The notes below the pieces were generated by a model, which had not been told where the DNA came from, searched no databases, and was given only the letters and a program-made list of their open reading frames with translations. From contig CM041780.1 of NCBI GenBank assembly GCA_023374045.1, positions 92,221,627-92,285,626 on the forward strand: 64,000 nt of DNA. The letters are read 5' to 3'. Positions 23,647 through 35,384 of the stretch are shown one piece after another. Source of the DNA: Limonium bicolor. Lineage: Eukaryota > Streptophyta > Magnoliopsida > Caryophyllales > Plumbaginaceae. The translations under genes were made by a program, and so were the position numbers. Position 1 is the first letter of the stretch, and each line of letters starts with the position of its first letter.

Positions 23647-23772
23647 GAAAGAAACACCCGAGCAATGTCCCGGTGGCTATAAATCCTGGAAAGAAACACC
23701 CGGGCTATGTCCCGGCGGCTGCCACGCCACGAAAGAAACACCCGGGTTATACCCCACAGGATGCAATGCCCT
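23647..23772 (+). repeat. Three tandem 42-bp repeats in the Tat 3' UTR
   Basis: GAAAGAAACACCCG recurs at 23647, 23689 and 23731, each followed by a TGTCCCGG/TACCCCAC-type end. 42 is a multiple of three, and an open frame spans all three copies with a 14-residue unit (KKHPGYVP), but I see no sign that it is translated. Tandem repeats in this location are common in Tat/Ogre elements. Confidence 0.75.
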
Positions 23773-24054
23773 GAAACACCTTGCCTTGGGTTGTCGCACC
23801 CGGTCAATGGTGAACAAAAAAAAAAGAAAACCCACCTCCGGAAACCTGGGGAGCTCTGGTTGCCTGTAATGGGTGAATCACTAGGTGTGGGACGCCACAC
23901 CGTATCCCGGTCAAAACCTTCAAATAATTTCCCTAAGAAGGTGCGACCACAAGTACCGTTGTTTGGCTATCCAAAAGCAAAGACGGGAAAATAAAAGGGA
24001 ACGATCGACTGATGTCGGCAACTGGTCCCTATTTCCAAAAAAGAAAACACTTAA

Positions 24055-24135
24055 ATGACCGGTCGTCATCGACCGGTCGCATATCTCCATCCTTTTAAAA
24101 GGAGGCGACCGGTCTCTAACGACCGGTCGCATATT
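24055..24135. repeat. Four ACCGGTC palindromes near the antisense gene end
   Basis: GACCGGTCG cores occur at about 24057, 24073, 24107 and 24120, arranged as two pairs separated by short spacers, each pair able to form a larger dyad (GCGACCGGTC...GACCGGTCGC). The same motif recurs inside the 3' LTR (28490-28660). Confidence 0.65.
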
Positions 24136-24498
24136 TCCCCTGTGTTCATAAAATAAGACCGCGTTATCGGAAAAGCGGTTGTGCCGTGAAATTTCCAATA
24201 ATAAGAAAACTTATAATACCCAAAAAATCGCACTAATCATTTATCAACAGAACAAAGTTTCACGACAAAATACAAGACTATCGGTAAAAGGGGAAAATTC
24301 AAAGCACTATCTAAGTCTCTTTCGCAGGATCCACGTTCTCGACCCCAGCACTTGTGCGGCCAGCCGATCGTCAGGATTAGAGACGCTTTCTGAAGACTTT
24401 GACTTCCCCATGAGCGGACGGGAACCTGCACCAACTTGAGGTGGGGCGCTCCCGGGAGGGGGAAAAGATGCCTGTCCAGGAGTAAAACATGTTCCCCC

Positions 24499-27400
24499 CT
24501 AGAGACACCCAAATCTCTCGAGCACTTCGGAATAAGAAGTCCTCTTTGCAACCTCTTTAAAGTCCAGCTCCTTGTACATGTTCTTGTCTGGGAACTCGCC
24601 CTTATCCATGAAGTATTTCGAGACAGCCTGGCGGCATGAGCTGATCACCTTCCTGCATTGGGAAGCAAATGATTCCTTTAGGTAAGCGATGGTGTTGCTT
24701 TGCTTCTGCACATCCTCTCGGACCTTCTGGGAGTAAGCCTCGTGGTTAGCAATCTGATCCTCGAGAGTCTGTACAAAAGCACGGTACCTATCCCGGCTTG
24801 CGTTGGCGACAATCAACTCTTCATCAAGGCTATCAATCCGTTGGTTTAGCATCTCCATGTGCTTTATAAAGCCCTCCGAGTTAGGCCCTGAAACAAGCAA
24901 ATCAGCAACAGCAAAGGAGCAATTGAAAGACAATAAAAAAGAGGGGGGAGCACCGAGTACCCTTCACGGCCAGTATGGAATTTTCAGACTGGAGCAATGA
25001 TAAGTCCTCCCCCAACGCCTTTACCCTTTCCTCAAGTAGAGAACACTGCTTCTCAGAGGCCCCTAGCTTGCCAGAAAGATCGTGAAGCTCCTGGGAAAGC
25101 TTCTCCTTCACGGTCGCAAGAGTAGTATTCTCTTCAGCCACCTTTATCACCCTCTCCTCGGAAGACGCCAGCTCCTTCAAGAGGGACACCCTTTCCTTAG
25201 ACAGGGCATCGAGCTCCTGGACCAGCTTTCCTTTGTCCTAAATAAGAGTCGCGTTTTCCCGCGAGAGAACAGTTTTCTCCTGCTCGACAACTTGGAAGTC
25301 TTTCTCGCAAGCCGCCTTAGACCCCGTCAGGGCAAACTTCTCGGCGAGAAGGCCTCTCACTTCCCGGTCATGAGCAGCCTGGGCCTGCCCCAGCAATACT
25401 TCCAAATCAGAAAAAACACGTAACGGGACGCCACCAAATTGACTTTGTACCTTTTTCAAAAAGCCAATCTCCGTCTCCAGGGGCTGAACTCTACTCTTAA
25501 GAGAAAAATTCTCCTCCCGTAGTTTCTTCAGCTGCGCCTCGTACTTATCGCCCCGCGTTGTGCTTAGCAAGCGGGCGCTATCCAACTCCTTCTTCAAAGT
25601 CTGGGTCTGCTCACGCACCCGCTTAGAAAAATAGTATCGATGAAGGTACTGTGAGAAGACTGCTCTATCTTCAGCTCCTCCCGGGCATTCCTAGCCCGAG
25701 ATTCCTCGAGACGGAGCTTGGAGAGCAGCGTCCACGTATGCACATCCACGCTCTGAGCAAAATCCACCGTCTGAAAAACAAAAGCAACAAACGCATAAAA
25801 TAAATGTAAAGCCAAGAAAGAAAGGCAGGCGAAACGGAGCACGCACCTGGTGAATTCCCTACCACATGTAATCCAGTGATTGATCCAAGGGAAAGGAGTG
25901 ACCATGATGGCGTCCGCCCCACCATCCTCCACCCTTATCTTCTCCTTTGCAGCAGTAACAATATTCATAGGTGCAAAAAGACCGTTAGGAATTCCGGATC
26001 TTCGGATCGCCTCCTTCCACAAATCAAAGTAGGAGGTGGACTCCGACACGGGCAACAAAGGCAGAGGTCAACCGCGATGGTAAAACCACCCGTCATTCTC
26101 CAAGGGACCGCAAAAAGAACCACTGGCAATAGGAGGAGGAGACGATGATGTCAAAGTGTTGACATCCTCCTTCACCTTCGTGCGCAGCTCAGGATCTTCA
26201 GGTACGGCCCGGTACTTCAAATTCTCTTTGGCTGTGTCCTTCTTAACAGGGTTCAAAGAAAGGGACACCTCGGATCCATCCGGACCCTCAGGAGGAACCT
26301 CCGCTCCGCCAGGAACAGCTCCCTCCAGGGGTCTTCTTCAGCAACAATCTCCGAAGCCCCCAAGATATCAATATCTATGATCTCGGACGCCTTCACCCTC
26401 ATTGCAGCATGTTTTACCCTACCCTTTGACTTTTAAGCCAAGACCTTCCGACGATTCTGGGTAAAGGCTTGCCAAACGACCGTCGCCCCCGAAGAGAGGT
26501 TGACCGCACCACTCTTCTTAACCCCAGGCTTCTCAATCCTGGGAGCTGTAAAACAATAAACATACTTATAAGAGGCAAGCAACACAAAAAGGAGGCGAAG
26601 GAAAGAACATATAAAGGTCAAGGAAGGCACAACGCCCAAAGAATCCTTGGAGAAAAATCGAAAGAAAGAAAAGCTTAAGCTACAAAAGAACAAAGGTGGG
26701 GACCGCACACGCAGGCTCGCTCCCTCCCCGTGGACTAAGACTGAGGTTCGACCCCGGCGTGAGAGAAAGAAACACCCGACGACCAGAACCCGGACTAGTA
26801 TACCATGTACCTGACTGAGAAAAAGTATCAGGTGATCGGGTCTCCGGTGTCTTCGGAGACCCCTCATCTCTTGAAACCTCTTCCCTTTTCTGCCTCTTCG
26901 GCGCACTCTCAACCTTTTTTCCAGGCCTCTTCTTTGTAGGGGGAGACTCCTCCAAGCGGCGAGCCACTTCCTCCGCAGCATCCAAGGATGCGTAATAATC
27001 CACTCTCTCATTTCCAACCTTGAAGGACATGAAATGCCAGTTGTAGAAGGGGCCAACCTTTGACCCAAGCAAAGGAAAATCTGCAACACAAGCCGTGTGC
27101 AACGTAAGAAACTGAATAACATCGCAAAAACAAAAAGACACAAGGCAGAGGGCTCTTACTCTCAGAGTGTGCCAGCGTAGCCAGACGTGTGTTGGTAAAG
27201 AACTCTTCCACGCTCACGCGATTTTCACTCACCGCCTTTAGAGCTCACGACATCGACAAGTCAGATTTCAGCGACGTAAGACTGTAGAGGGAACCCTTAA
27301 CAATTGAGGGACAATAAGCGGCCCCGAGGAAGCGACCGGGCGGAGGAACAACGACAAACCACCGGGCGTTCCACCGCTGCCAAGCTTTTTATACTCAAAA

Positions 27401-27903
27401 AGGGAGTACTCGAAGCGGCTAGTGATGGTCAAACTACCAGCATCGACCCGACTGGAGAAAAATTGCACAAATTCCGTGGTGGCGGGTACGACCTGGGCCT
27501 CGGCGCAAAGGGCGACATAGGCGTGCAGTTGAGATACAACCTTTGGATGGAGTTGAGCCAATGTACAGCACCTTCGGATTAAGAATCCAAGAACGAACGG
27601 GTGCAATGGAATAGTCATTCCTCGAAGGAAGAAATCCGCGTACACGACGTAACCACGCCCGAAATCATCAAAAGGATTAGAATCGGAGGAGGGGAGATAA
27701 ATTTGGGTCCCGATGGGGACTTCGACTTTGGCAAAAAGAGAATCGAGAGCCTTAATATCGAGAATACTAGGCAACGGTTCCTGATTTTTAGAAAAAGGAT
27801 GTCTAGGTTTTAAGAAGGTTGAACGAAATTTGTCACCTAATTTCGTCCCTTGTATGGCATCGAACGCAGAAGAAAGGGACCTCTTTAAGCTTGACGAAGC
27901 CAT
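24499..27903 (-). pseudogene. Antisense gene of the Tat element (gypsy-type transposon domain plus coiled coil)
   Basis: Runs opposite to pol in the 3' region. Start chosen at ATG 27903 (MASSSLKRSL); a longer frame begins at 28017. The first exon has VEVPIGTQIYLPS and IPLHPFVLGFL (27612-27580), typical of the 'putative gypsy-type transposon' family (Pfam Transposase_28, from memory) found antisense in Tat/Grande elements. Introns with GT-AG ends on this strand: 27159-27081, 26810-26546, 25846-25771 and 24960-24888. Middle exons are basic and Ser/Pro-rich (KKRPGKKVESAPKRQK). The C-terminal half (25618-24499) is almost all coiled coil. The last exon ends in LERFGCL and TAG. Function is unknown. 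Damage: a frameshift near 27290, TGA 27247-27245 (CGA-like), and shifts between 26430 and 26270, near 26060 and near 25625. Confidence 0.7.
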
Positions 27904-28489
27904 CGGAAAGGTTGAGCAAGCAGAGAAGGTGAAGAGAAGTAGAGCAAGCGAAGAAAGTGAGAGAACCAGTGAAAACGAAGAAGAAGAATACGAAAATTGA
28001 CGACCCGAAGAAAGCACAAGGAGAGAGAGAATACAACCTCTTTGAAAACCTTAAAAAGCGGTAAGCAGTCACTCCGAAAATAATTATAAAATAAATAACA
28101 AACTAAAAAGCACTTTTTGCAGGAAAACGTGCAGGGATCCTGCGAATTCCGCAGAAGAGGATACTACGCACGAGACGATAAGAATTCAATGGTGCCTGAC
28201 ACGCGCGCACCCATACAAAGACACGAGCGTGGCACGAGCCGACATAAGTTCTTCTTTTCGTTTAAGACAAAAAGAGAACTTGAAGGACTGATGAAGATAG
28301 GAAGGCAAAGGCAGAAGTCGCTCCTCAAGCACGAAGAAAATCCAGCAAAGAGAGAGAATTTTTCTCCCTAGATCACATCAATCAAAGAAAGTTCTACTTT
28401 CTTCATCAAGATATCAAAAGTAGAACTTGTGGGACTGATGAAAAGGGGAAAATACGACCACACGCGAGATATAGAATAAAGCACAAAAA

Positions 28490-28660
28490 AACACCCGGTC
28501 GTCCCGACCGGGCACCCAGAGTAGAGTAGAATAAGCGACCGGTCGCCTATGACCGGTCACTAGAAACGCTAAAGTAAAGCACGAGCGGCGACTGGTCATC
28601 CGCGATCAGTCATCAAAGGCATAAGATTGATGTAGACAGCGACCGGGCATCTGTGCCCGG
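28490..28660. repeat. CCGGTC/CCGGGC dyad cluster in the Tat LTR
   Basis: Four paired palindromes in order: CCCGGTCGTCCCGACCGGG, GCGACCGGTCGCCTATGACC, a decayed GACTGGTCATC...GATCAGTC, and GACCGGGCATCTGTGCCCGG. They are related to the cluster at 24055-24135. Confidence 0.7.
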
Positions 28661-28785
28661 TAGAATCAAGAAAGAAAGATAAGAAAGTTAGTGTAAGATA
28701 TTTACAAGATATTTACAGAACACTTAGGATATTTTACAAGATATTTGTTCACCAGCCTGGCAAGGCATGGTAACCTAGGAATCAC

Positions 28786-28794
28786 TATAAATAG
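28786..28794 (+). promoter_or_regulatory. TATA box of the Tat LTR promoter
   Basis: TATAAATAG in an otherwise typical plant core-promoter setting, about 30 bp upstream of an ACCCCTAAGGAATGGGCACG region where transcription would start. It would drive sense transcription; the antisense gene must use another promoter. Confidence 0.6.
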
Positions 28795-28940
28795 GGGTTC
28801 ACCCCTAAGGAATGGGCACGCTAACAGATTTCCTAGAATTTCTCTGTCTCATTGTTATTTCCTTTTCCTCTCGAATTCTCGAACTCGATTCTCTCGGTAA
28901 CAAGGTAATTCGACGGGGTCTAAGAACGTAGTCTATCAAA

Positions 28941-30710
28941 AAATTTGGGATTAGGGGAAGAACCATTTAGAGTTAGGAAATCTACCTTTTCAAAGGTAAA
29001 TGAACTACCTTAATGTCTACCCTTAATGCCTTTGAAATTTTGGGTTGGGTAATTAAAATAATGAACCAAAATGTGTGCTGGAAAATGTGCTTTGATGAGA
29101 TTAGAGAGAGTTGTGATTTATGCTTAGTGCAATAGTGATGTGTTGGTTGATTTAAGGGTCTTGGAGCCAAGCAATTTAAGATTGTGGCATTATATTATGA
29201 TTGATGAGATTTTGGATAGATTTGTGCGCTGGTAGAATCCACTAAGGATTTGGCTAGCTTGGGTTGAATTGTGAATGTTTTGGATTAGGTGATGAAGACA
29301 AGGAAATTTGGATAAACTAGTGTAGTAACGGAGTTATGGCGAAATTTATGTAGAAAACAAGGGCTAACTAGGAGTTTATAGGGGTTGATTTGGTTAGTTA
29401 ATCACCCTAATGTGTTAGTTGAAGGATTGTGTTGAGTTGTACAAAATCTGTAGCAAAATGGTTGTGGGGAGGTCTTGGATTTGCTTGGTTGTAAACTAGG
29501 TTGCATAACCTTTAAAGTAAAGGTTGGACTTGAGTAAACGAGATGAAAAGGCCTAAAAGAGTTTGGTATGGCCAAAAGGATTGTAGGTGAAGCAATTGAG
29601 TTAGTAAAGTAGAGAACAAATGAGCATCTTAGAAATCTGAAAACTAGGTTGCAATGTGCAGAAATGAGAGTGAAAACTTTTATAAAATATCAAGGATTGA
29701 GTAAAGGGTTTGATCAAGGATTTGAGGAGGTTTAATGTGTGTTTATGGTGTTAGAACATGTTTAGAAACATGTGTAAAGGTTAGAAAGGAAAATGGGGTT
29801 GGAATGGAAATTCAAACTGTCAAAATGCTACAGGTTGTAGCAGGGTCCGGGACCTAGTCCTTGGATAGGGTCCCGGACCACACAAGAAAAAGGGGCGAGA
29901 ATTGACCAGAAAGATTGGTCCGGGACTTGGTCCTTGCAACAAGTCCCGAACCACTTGTTAAAATGAGCCGAGAGTTGCACAGAGGGGTTGGTCCGGGACT
30001 TAAGGTAGGTACAAAGTCCCAGACCAGTGTAAAAATCAACCTGAGAGTTTGTGCAGTGTGTTGGTGCGGGACTTAAGGGGCTGACCAAGTCCTGGACCAC
30101 ACCAAAAATATTATTGTGCGTGTATAAATGAAATCTAATGATGGGGAATTGAAGGGTAATGGTGTTAGATGATGATTAAGACTTGTTTGGTGACATGTAA
30201 TAGGTCACTAGAAGTGTAAACAAGTGTTAAGTTGAATGTGAAAGTGAGAACTTAAGATCACAAGAGTAAAGTTAAGATTAACGGGACAACGGGGTTAATT
30301 ACGGGTGCATTAGTCATTTAAATTCTGTATTACCTTGACGTTAATAGAAACGCTTGGAATGTTATCAGTGATGCGAGAATTATCCGAGGAGCGTGAGACG
30401 ACGCGCTAGAGTAATTCCTTGGTGAAAGGTATGGTTTTCTTGCAATCTGTGTCCTACCGAGTTACACTCGGCTTGTGTGCTGCTTGTGTATGTGTGCCGA
30501 CCTAACAAGATAAAAGCATGAAAATGTTTAGTGCATTTTATGTATATCTCGTTGCCTGTTGTATGTGCTAACCATCCTTGTTTGAGTGCGTGGTCTAACT
30601 AAGTGTTGTAGACCGACTCGTAGTTGATTAATGTTTGGTTAGTGACTCGTAGAAAGAGTCGAGCCACAAAATAATTTAAATATGGAAAAACATACAAGAA
30701 TTATCAATTA
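28941..30710 (+). mobile_element. Family A LTR, copy 2, left part
   Basis: Collinear with copy 1 from about base 1280 onward (the 'accttaatg' region, the 'gattagagag' block, the dyad cluster, then 'gactcgtag...gagtcgagccac'). The start coincides with the Tat LTR end, so either the Tat element inserted here or the left portion was lost. The Athila element interrupts it at 30715. Confidence 0.7.
29838..30110. repeat. Tandem GC-rich dyads in family A copy 2
   Basis: About four units of roughly 70 bp, each with GGTCCGGGACT(T/C) followed within 15-25 bp by AAGTCCCGGACC or a decayed form. Each unit can form a hairpin. Copy 1 has only about two such units. Confidence 0.7.
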
Positions 30711-30715
30711 GAGAA
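30711..30715. repeat. Target-site duplication GAGAA, left
   Basis: Precedes TGCAAATG at the left LTR terminus and matches 43084-43088 after the right terminus. Confidence 0.85.
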
Positions 30716-32555
30716 TGCAAATGATTTATTTGGTATATTAAACCCAGAAATAATCCTAGAATTCAATAATTCAAAAGATCATCAGGTTGCAAAAATCCCG
30801 GTCGAAATAGTATAGTAATTAAAGAAGCGACCGGGGTGTCAATCCACGGGACTTGATAAGTAAGTCTAGCCTTAGGTAATGGTTAACTCAAAAAGGGGGG
30901 TTTTGTTTGGTTTTGGGTTTGCAAATAAATAACAAGAATAGTAAATAGCAGATAAATTAAAGTGATAGTCTTGGGAGTGTGAACGGTACTCTAGGTTCAG
31001 GGAGTTGTTTCACTAGCTAGATTCTGCATATTATACCGCTTAAGTGGAGACTTGGATCGGCTTGTAATTCTCAATTATCTATTCTGTATTAAGTCTTAAT
31101 TCCAGATAGCTCATCTAGACAGGGCATGTAGTTCTAGTCTAGTCCTAGCAAGTAATCTAGATGGTTTTATCGCACAGAATTACTAGTCTGGTTTTTAATC
31201 CGGACTAAAGCTCCTAGTGACTAAAGTAATCTATCCGATTGCAATTATCACAGGTAACAGGTTAATAGGACCGTCAATGTTAATCACCTATCTGATCATA
31301 ACATGATTCGAGGGCTTATAATAACTTAGCAACGTTTATTAAAAGCACTTAAAAGCATTAACCTGATCAATCCAAATTGTCTCAAATAAGCAGTAACATA
31401 TTGCAGAGTTTAGCTAATTACAACATCCCTTCCCCTAGAGTATATCCTCTTAGCTGGACATAGCAATTATAATCATAAATGAGAGAGAGTTAGAAGAAAT
31501 CATCTGTTACGAAGATCTTCTTGCTCGCTCCGTCCTTTGTCCTTGCGCCATGCTAGCTTGAAGGTTGATCTCGGTGATAATGGAGTGGACTGGGTGAAAT
31601 GGGACAAAAGTGGAAGTTTTGATGAGGTTTGTGAGGTGTCCGGATCAACAGGGTCGGACGTGATCCGGACGTGTGTAAAATGAGTGTGTCCGGCTAAGCC
31701 GGGGCGGACGTGATCCGGACGTGGGTGGAGTGAGTGTGTCCGGATCCGGACTCAGGTCGGACACGGCTAAAATCTGGTGAATGGATGCGGAGTGTGTGTA
31801 TGGTGGAAGCGAAGGTTTACGGAGGAATTTTTGTGAATAAATGCAGAGGGAATATGAGTGAAAGGTGTAGGTTTATGGAGGGAGTTTGTGAGTGAAGATG
31901 GATGTACGTGAGATGATATGTAGTGAGGAAGAGAAGGGGATGAGACTCAGAGGTCTGGGACGATTTGGAATGAATTGAAGCTGGGTTTATATAGGATTAG
32001 GGAACAGGGAAAGATTAGTGGGAGTTAGCTATAGTTGGTGAGAAAAATTTGATTGAGCTTGGAGCCTTCTCCATTAATGCGCCGCTCCCCTGTTTACAGG
32101 CCGATTGTCTGTGATAATTAGCCGAAAGGCTAATTATTGCATTTTTATTTTTCAATTCTGTGTGACGTCCGGATCGTGTCCGGATCCGGACGTGACACAG
32201 AGTTTTAGATCTGAAACGTGAACTCTCGGATCTGGAATTTTAGTCACGTCCGGCTTGCGTCCGGCCCAACAGATCCGGACAAGAGATGTCCGGCTTTGTG
32301 TCCGGCCAAACTGGTCCGGACAAGACCAATTTTTGTCGTGTCTCCTGATTTGTTCTCCGTTTGTTGTGTTGTAATCCTTATGATGTATAATCTTTATTTC
32401 CTGGGTTTTTCCTGCATTTAACATATATAACACATCAGTTCTTATCAAAGCATCAATCTTAGGAAAAACACGTAATAAGTGGGAAACATTGCCTGAATCG
32501 TTACAAATTATAAGGTATTTAAACCCTAAAAAGCCTATATGTTTCACACTTATCA
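30716..32555 (-). repeat. 3' LTR of the Athila element
   Basis: 1840 bp, plus-strand ends TGCAAATGATTT and TTCACACTTATCA. It carries clusters of TCCGGA-type palindromes at 31637-31765 and 32165-32330. It differs from the other LTR at a small number of positions. Confidence 0.9.
31637..31765. repeat. TCCGGA dyad cluster in the Athila LTR
   Basis: Repeated GTGTCCGG(A/C)..., GGCGGACGTGATCCGGACG and TCCGGATCCGGACTC. A second cluster at 32165-32330 has GTGTCCGGATCCGGACG and several GTCCGGC/ATCCGGACAAG units, and a third lies in the internal region at 34860-34945. All are palindromic cores in AT-rich DNA and are conserved in the other LTR (42172-42290, 42690-42855). Confidence 0.75.
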
Positions 32556-32572
32556 ACTTCCTCACACTTAAG
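32556..32572 (-). other. Polypurine tract of the Athila element
   Basis: On the minus strand, CTTAAGTGTGAGGAAGT abuts the 3' LTR, as expected for the plus-strand primer. TTGAGGACAAGC on the minus strand at about 32591-32580, just ahead of it, is the usual Athila companion motif. Confidence 0.75.
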
Positions 32573-34084
32573 CTTTTGCTTGTCCTCAAGTAAATAGGAA
32601 TAAGAATATCTCTAAACCGTCAAATAATCCAATTTTAAACAAGTGCAGAGCGGAATCAAACAAAGTGATAAAGGAAAGAAGAATCTTGCTCTCTAGAGGT
32701 AGGTTTCACAAACAGTGAAGCAGAACGGTTTTGTAAAAGCATAGAGAAACTAGATTGTAGAAAACAAGTTAACTTAGCTTGGGACTTTCCACCATTTTCA
32801 TTCCTCTAACCTTTGGATGACAAGGGGTGTGAAGTAATGCCTTATTCCGCAATACCTTTCAACACCACGTACTCGTGATCAAAAACAAAACTGCAATGAA
32901 TTTTTCTTTCACATGCAAAATATTCTTCTTCCAAAAATTATTACAAACAAACGAATATTGTGAATTGCAGAGTTTATTCCGTCCCAGACTTTTCTCTCTA
33001 TCCATGTAACGGTGTTGGGCCAACTATCCCAGATCACGGGACCTTAGGTAGATAGGTGATAAGGCACCCTTAAGACTTAATAACCGGATAGACGAGGCCT
33101 GCTATTGTTAGGAAAAAATTTTGATCAGTGGAGTACCTTGCCTTACCCTTTTCATTCCAAACATTCACTTCATTTCCAAAATCCCAAGCTAAAATAATCT
33201 GGTTTCCACAATTAGCCAATCTACCAGATTTTTAGTGAAAAGATAGTATTTTTAAATAAACCTATTTTTATACAAACCTTATCAAACAAAAAGATTCCTA
33301 CGGTTTTCACTTTAGTTTAACAACACTCGGTGTGCACAGGCATTAGAGAAGCAAAAAGCAAGTGTGGCATTAAAGCACAATTAGCATGTTTTCAGGGAAA
33401 GGTCTCTCCTTCCTCACACTTAAGATGAGCAATGTCCTCATTGGTCAAAGAAGAAAAATAGAGAAAAGAGCTTTCAAAACATGCTATACTCATAATAGAT
33501 GCATATGCCATAATTAACCCTCAATGCAACAAATGTGGAACATCAAATAAGTGAAATTATGAACAGAGACTCCCCTGGTGTTATGGATTGAGGAAGATGT
33601 TCTTCCTCACACTTGAAGTTTGGGAGGGGTGGAGAGATTCCTTATGAGTCACAGACAGTATACGTTGTGTGCAGATTAAGAGTTGCTAAATTTTCACTGG
33701 CAAGTACAACCACAGAATAAAGTGCATTAACTCGAACTACAGAGAATATTTGAATCGAATGAGTCATAATTAGAGAAAGGATACTCCCCATAGTTTAAGC
33801 TTAGCAGACATTCGCAAGTGGTGTGGTTCCATTTCCTGTACTTATATCCATTCGTTTCGCAGTAGAGGTGACATGTAAAGTAATCATTTTAGAACGCTGC
33901 ACTGCTTAGAGAAATAAGAAATTTAGCAATTTAGAATTTAAAACACTGCTGAATATATCTAATACCACTTCTCCTGCAGTCCAATGTTTCTGTTAGTCTT
34001 AACAAACAAAAGTAAAAATAAGTCAAAGAAAAAGAAAAGAAAAAATACAGAAAACCCAACAAAGAAAGAAAGCAGTAAAAATAG
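32573..34084 (-). other. Athila 3' non-coding region with extra polypurine-like motifs
   Basis: No gene is visible. Motifs like the authentic polypurine tract (TTCCTCACACTT on the plus strand) recur at 33409-33421 (next to 'gcaatgtcctcattgg'), at 33601-33612, and at 35111-35122 beyond the extra ORF. Confidence 0.6.
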
Positions 34085-34842
34085 AATGGCTATCACTGAG
34101 GTGGTGGTGGGGTGGTGGTGGCTGTCTCGCTTCCAACTGGGCAATGAGCATCTGCATGAGCTTGTTGTTCTGGGCCTGCTGAGTGGATGCATCTGCCTGT
34201 ACCTAGCAGCCTCTCTGTGTAAAGCATCACTGCGCTCTAAACGCTCAGCGATGGAGGTCTGCTCTACCTAGAGGTGGCCCTGGGTCTGGCGGATCTCATC
34301 TATATGTCCCTCCATGCGTACCTGGCGCTGCTGGACCTCCCCTACCTGCTGCTGTACAGAACCGAACTGTTTGTTCCATACCCCCAAATCTCTGCTCCAT
34401 CCTCTGCTGAAGGGAAAGAAGAATGGCATACGGGAGTACAGTCTTATGCTCCTCACCCCGTCGGCGAGTAGTACTCCCGACCTCGCTTACCACCTAGTCT
34501 TAACTCTCCCTAAGTGCATCCTCTGAAATATCTCTATGTGTCCGGGTTATCCGGGAGAAGTAAAATCTCAGAAAAAGACTCAGGGGTTACCTCCACCTCG
34601 AACTGCTGTACGTAGGAAGTAATGCTGTGTGTCGTGTCTGACGCCACAGCATTGGCGTAAAACTCACGTACCAGCTCTGGAGAGAACACTCCCTCGCCCA
34701 TGCGCAATATGCTGGTGGCCCCGAGACTCTCGAAGATAGCTGTAAGCCCGGCCGCAGCTGCTGCCTCGTCAGTGATATCTCTCGATGACGAAGGCTCCAC
34801 CCCTCTCATACCAAGCCCTGGTGGTAGCTGATCTGAAACCAT
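34085..34842 (-). pseudogene. env-position ORF of Athila (plant-transposon-protein type)
   Basis: Reads from about 34842 (earlier start possible). The first open block, to 34534, has GEGVFSPELVREFYANAV and FEVEVTPESFSEILLLP, the pattern of the 'putative plant transposon protein' domain seen downstream of integrase in many Athila-like elements. After frame changes at about 34500 and 34300, coiled-coil-like Gln-rich segments follow (LQQRMEQRF; VQQQVGEVQQRQVRMEGHI), then a His/Pro tail. No signal peptide or clear membrane helix is visible, so I do not call it an envelope protein. Function unknown. Confidence 0.55.
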
Positions 34843-35384
34843 CCTCTCGTATTAGTCTTGTCCGGCTCTCCGTCCGGATCCGGACTGAGCTTGATTTTCT
34901 CGTGACCGGATTTGTGTCCGGCTAATTTGAGCCGGACATGTGAATTTTTTTTTATATATTATAATTAAATTAAAAATCACTAATCTAGAATATCGCATTC
35001 ATAAAAATGAAATATTACCACAAAGAACCACACAACAAAAACACAAATGCAGAAATTAAATAGCATGAGTGTTTAAGGACTCCCTGATCCTTGGAACTTT
35101 GCCATGATTCTTCCTCACACTTGAGTTCAGTTTAGCATTAGAGTGAAGTGCCTGAAAGATTAAATCTGCAAAACCAGAAGAACTCAAGTGGAACCAGATA
35201 AAACCATTAGTTATAAAGTAAGAGCCATGGCTCTTTCGATTTGCACAACAGTGATTAACACTCTGCTAAATAAGAACAAAAGAGGAAATTAATTAACTAA
35301 ACCAAGGAAGAGATACAAACCGGTGGGTTGCCTCCCATCAAGCTGCCCGGAGTTAAAGTCTCTGGCTAGACTTTACAGAGAGGG

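Larger units (their letters stand above)
19330..28940 (+). mobile_element. Tat-lineage Ty3/gypsy element, right part
   Basis: Contains the gag C-terminus, protease, RT, RNaseH, a second (archaeal-type) RNaseH, integrase, a long 3' region with an antisense gene, and a 3' LTR. Dual RNaseH and an antisense gene in the 3' region are hallmarks of the Tat clade. The 5' LTR and most of gag are missing from the window. The left edge coincides with the exact end of a family A LTR, so the missing part may lie upstream of base 1, separated by that insertion. The right edge (28930-28960) is approximate. Confidence 0.8.
28281..28940 (+). repeat. 3' LTR of the Tat element (ends approximate)
   Basis: Purine-rich AAAAAGAGAAC precedes TTGAAGGACTGATGA at about 28281. 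A similar junction, GTAGAACTTGTGGGACTGATGA, lies at about 28423, so either may be the true LTR start. The right end lies between 28930 and 28960, where family A sequence begins. The LTR contains a TATA box, GC dyads and a 28390-28427 inverted repeat (GTTCTACTTT...AAAGTAGAAC). Confidence 0.55.

Noticed and set aside
27268..28017. Possible signal peptide at the longer start of the antisense gene
   Set aside because: The hydrophobic Ser/Leu stretch before MASSSLKRSL is probably 5' UTR; the internal ATG 27903 gives the usual start of this family.
33959..34271. Overlapping open frames on both strands near the Athila extra ORF
   Set aside because: Shadows of the His/Pro-rich tail of the extra ORF and of the AT-rich 3' region.
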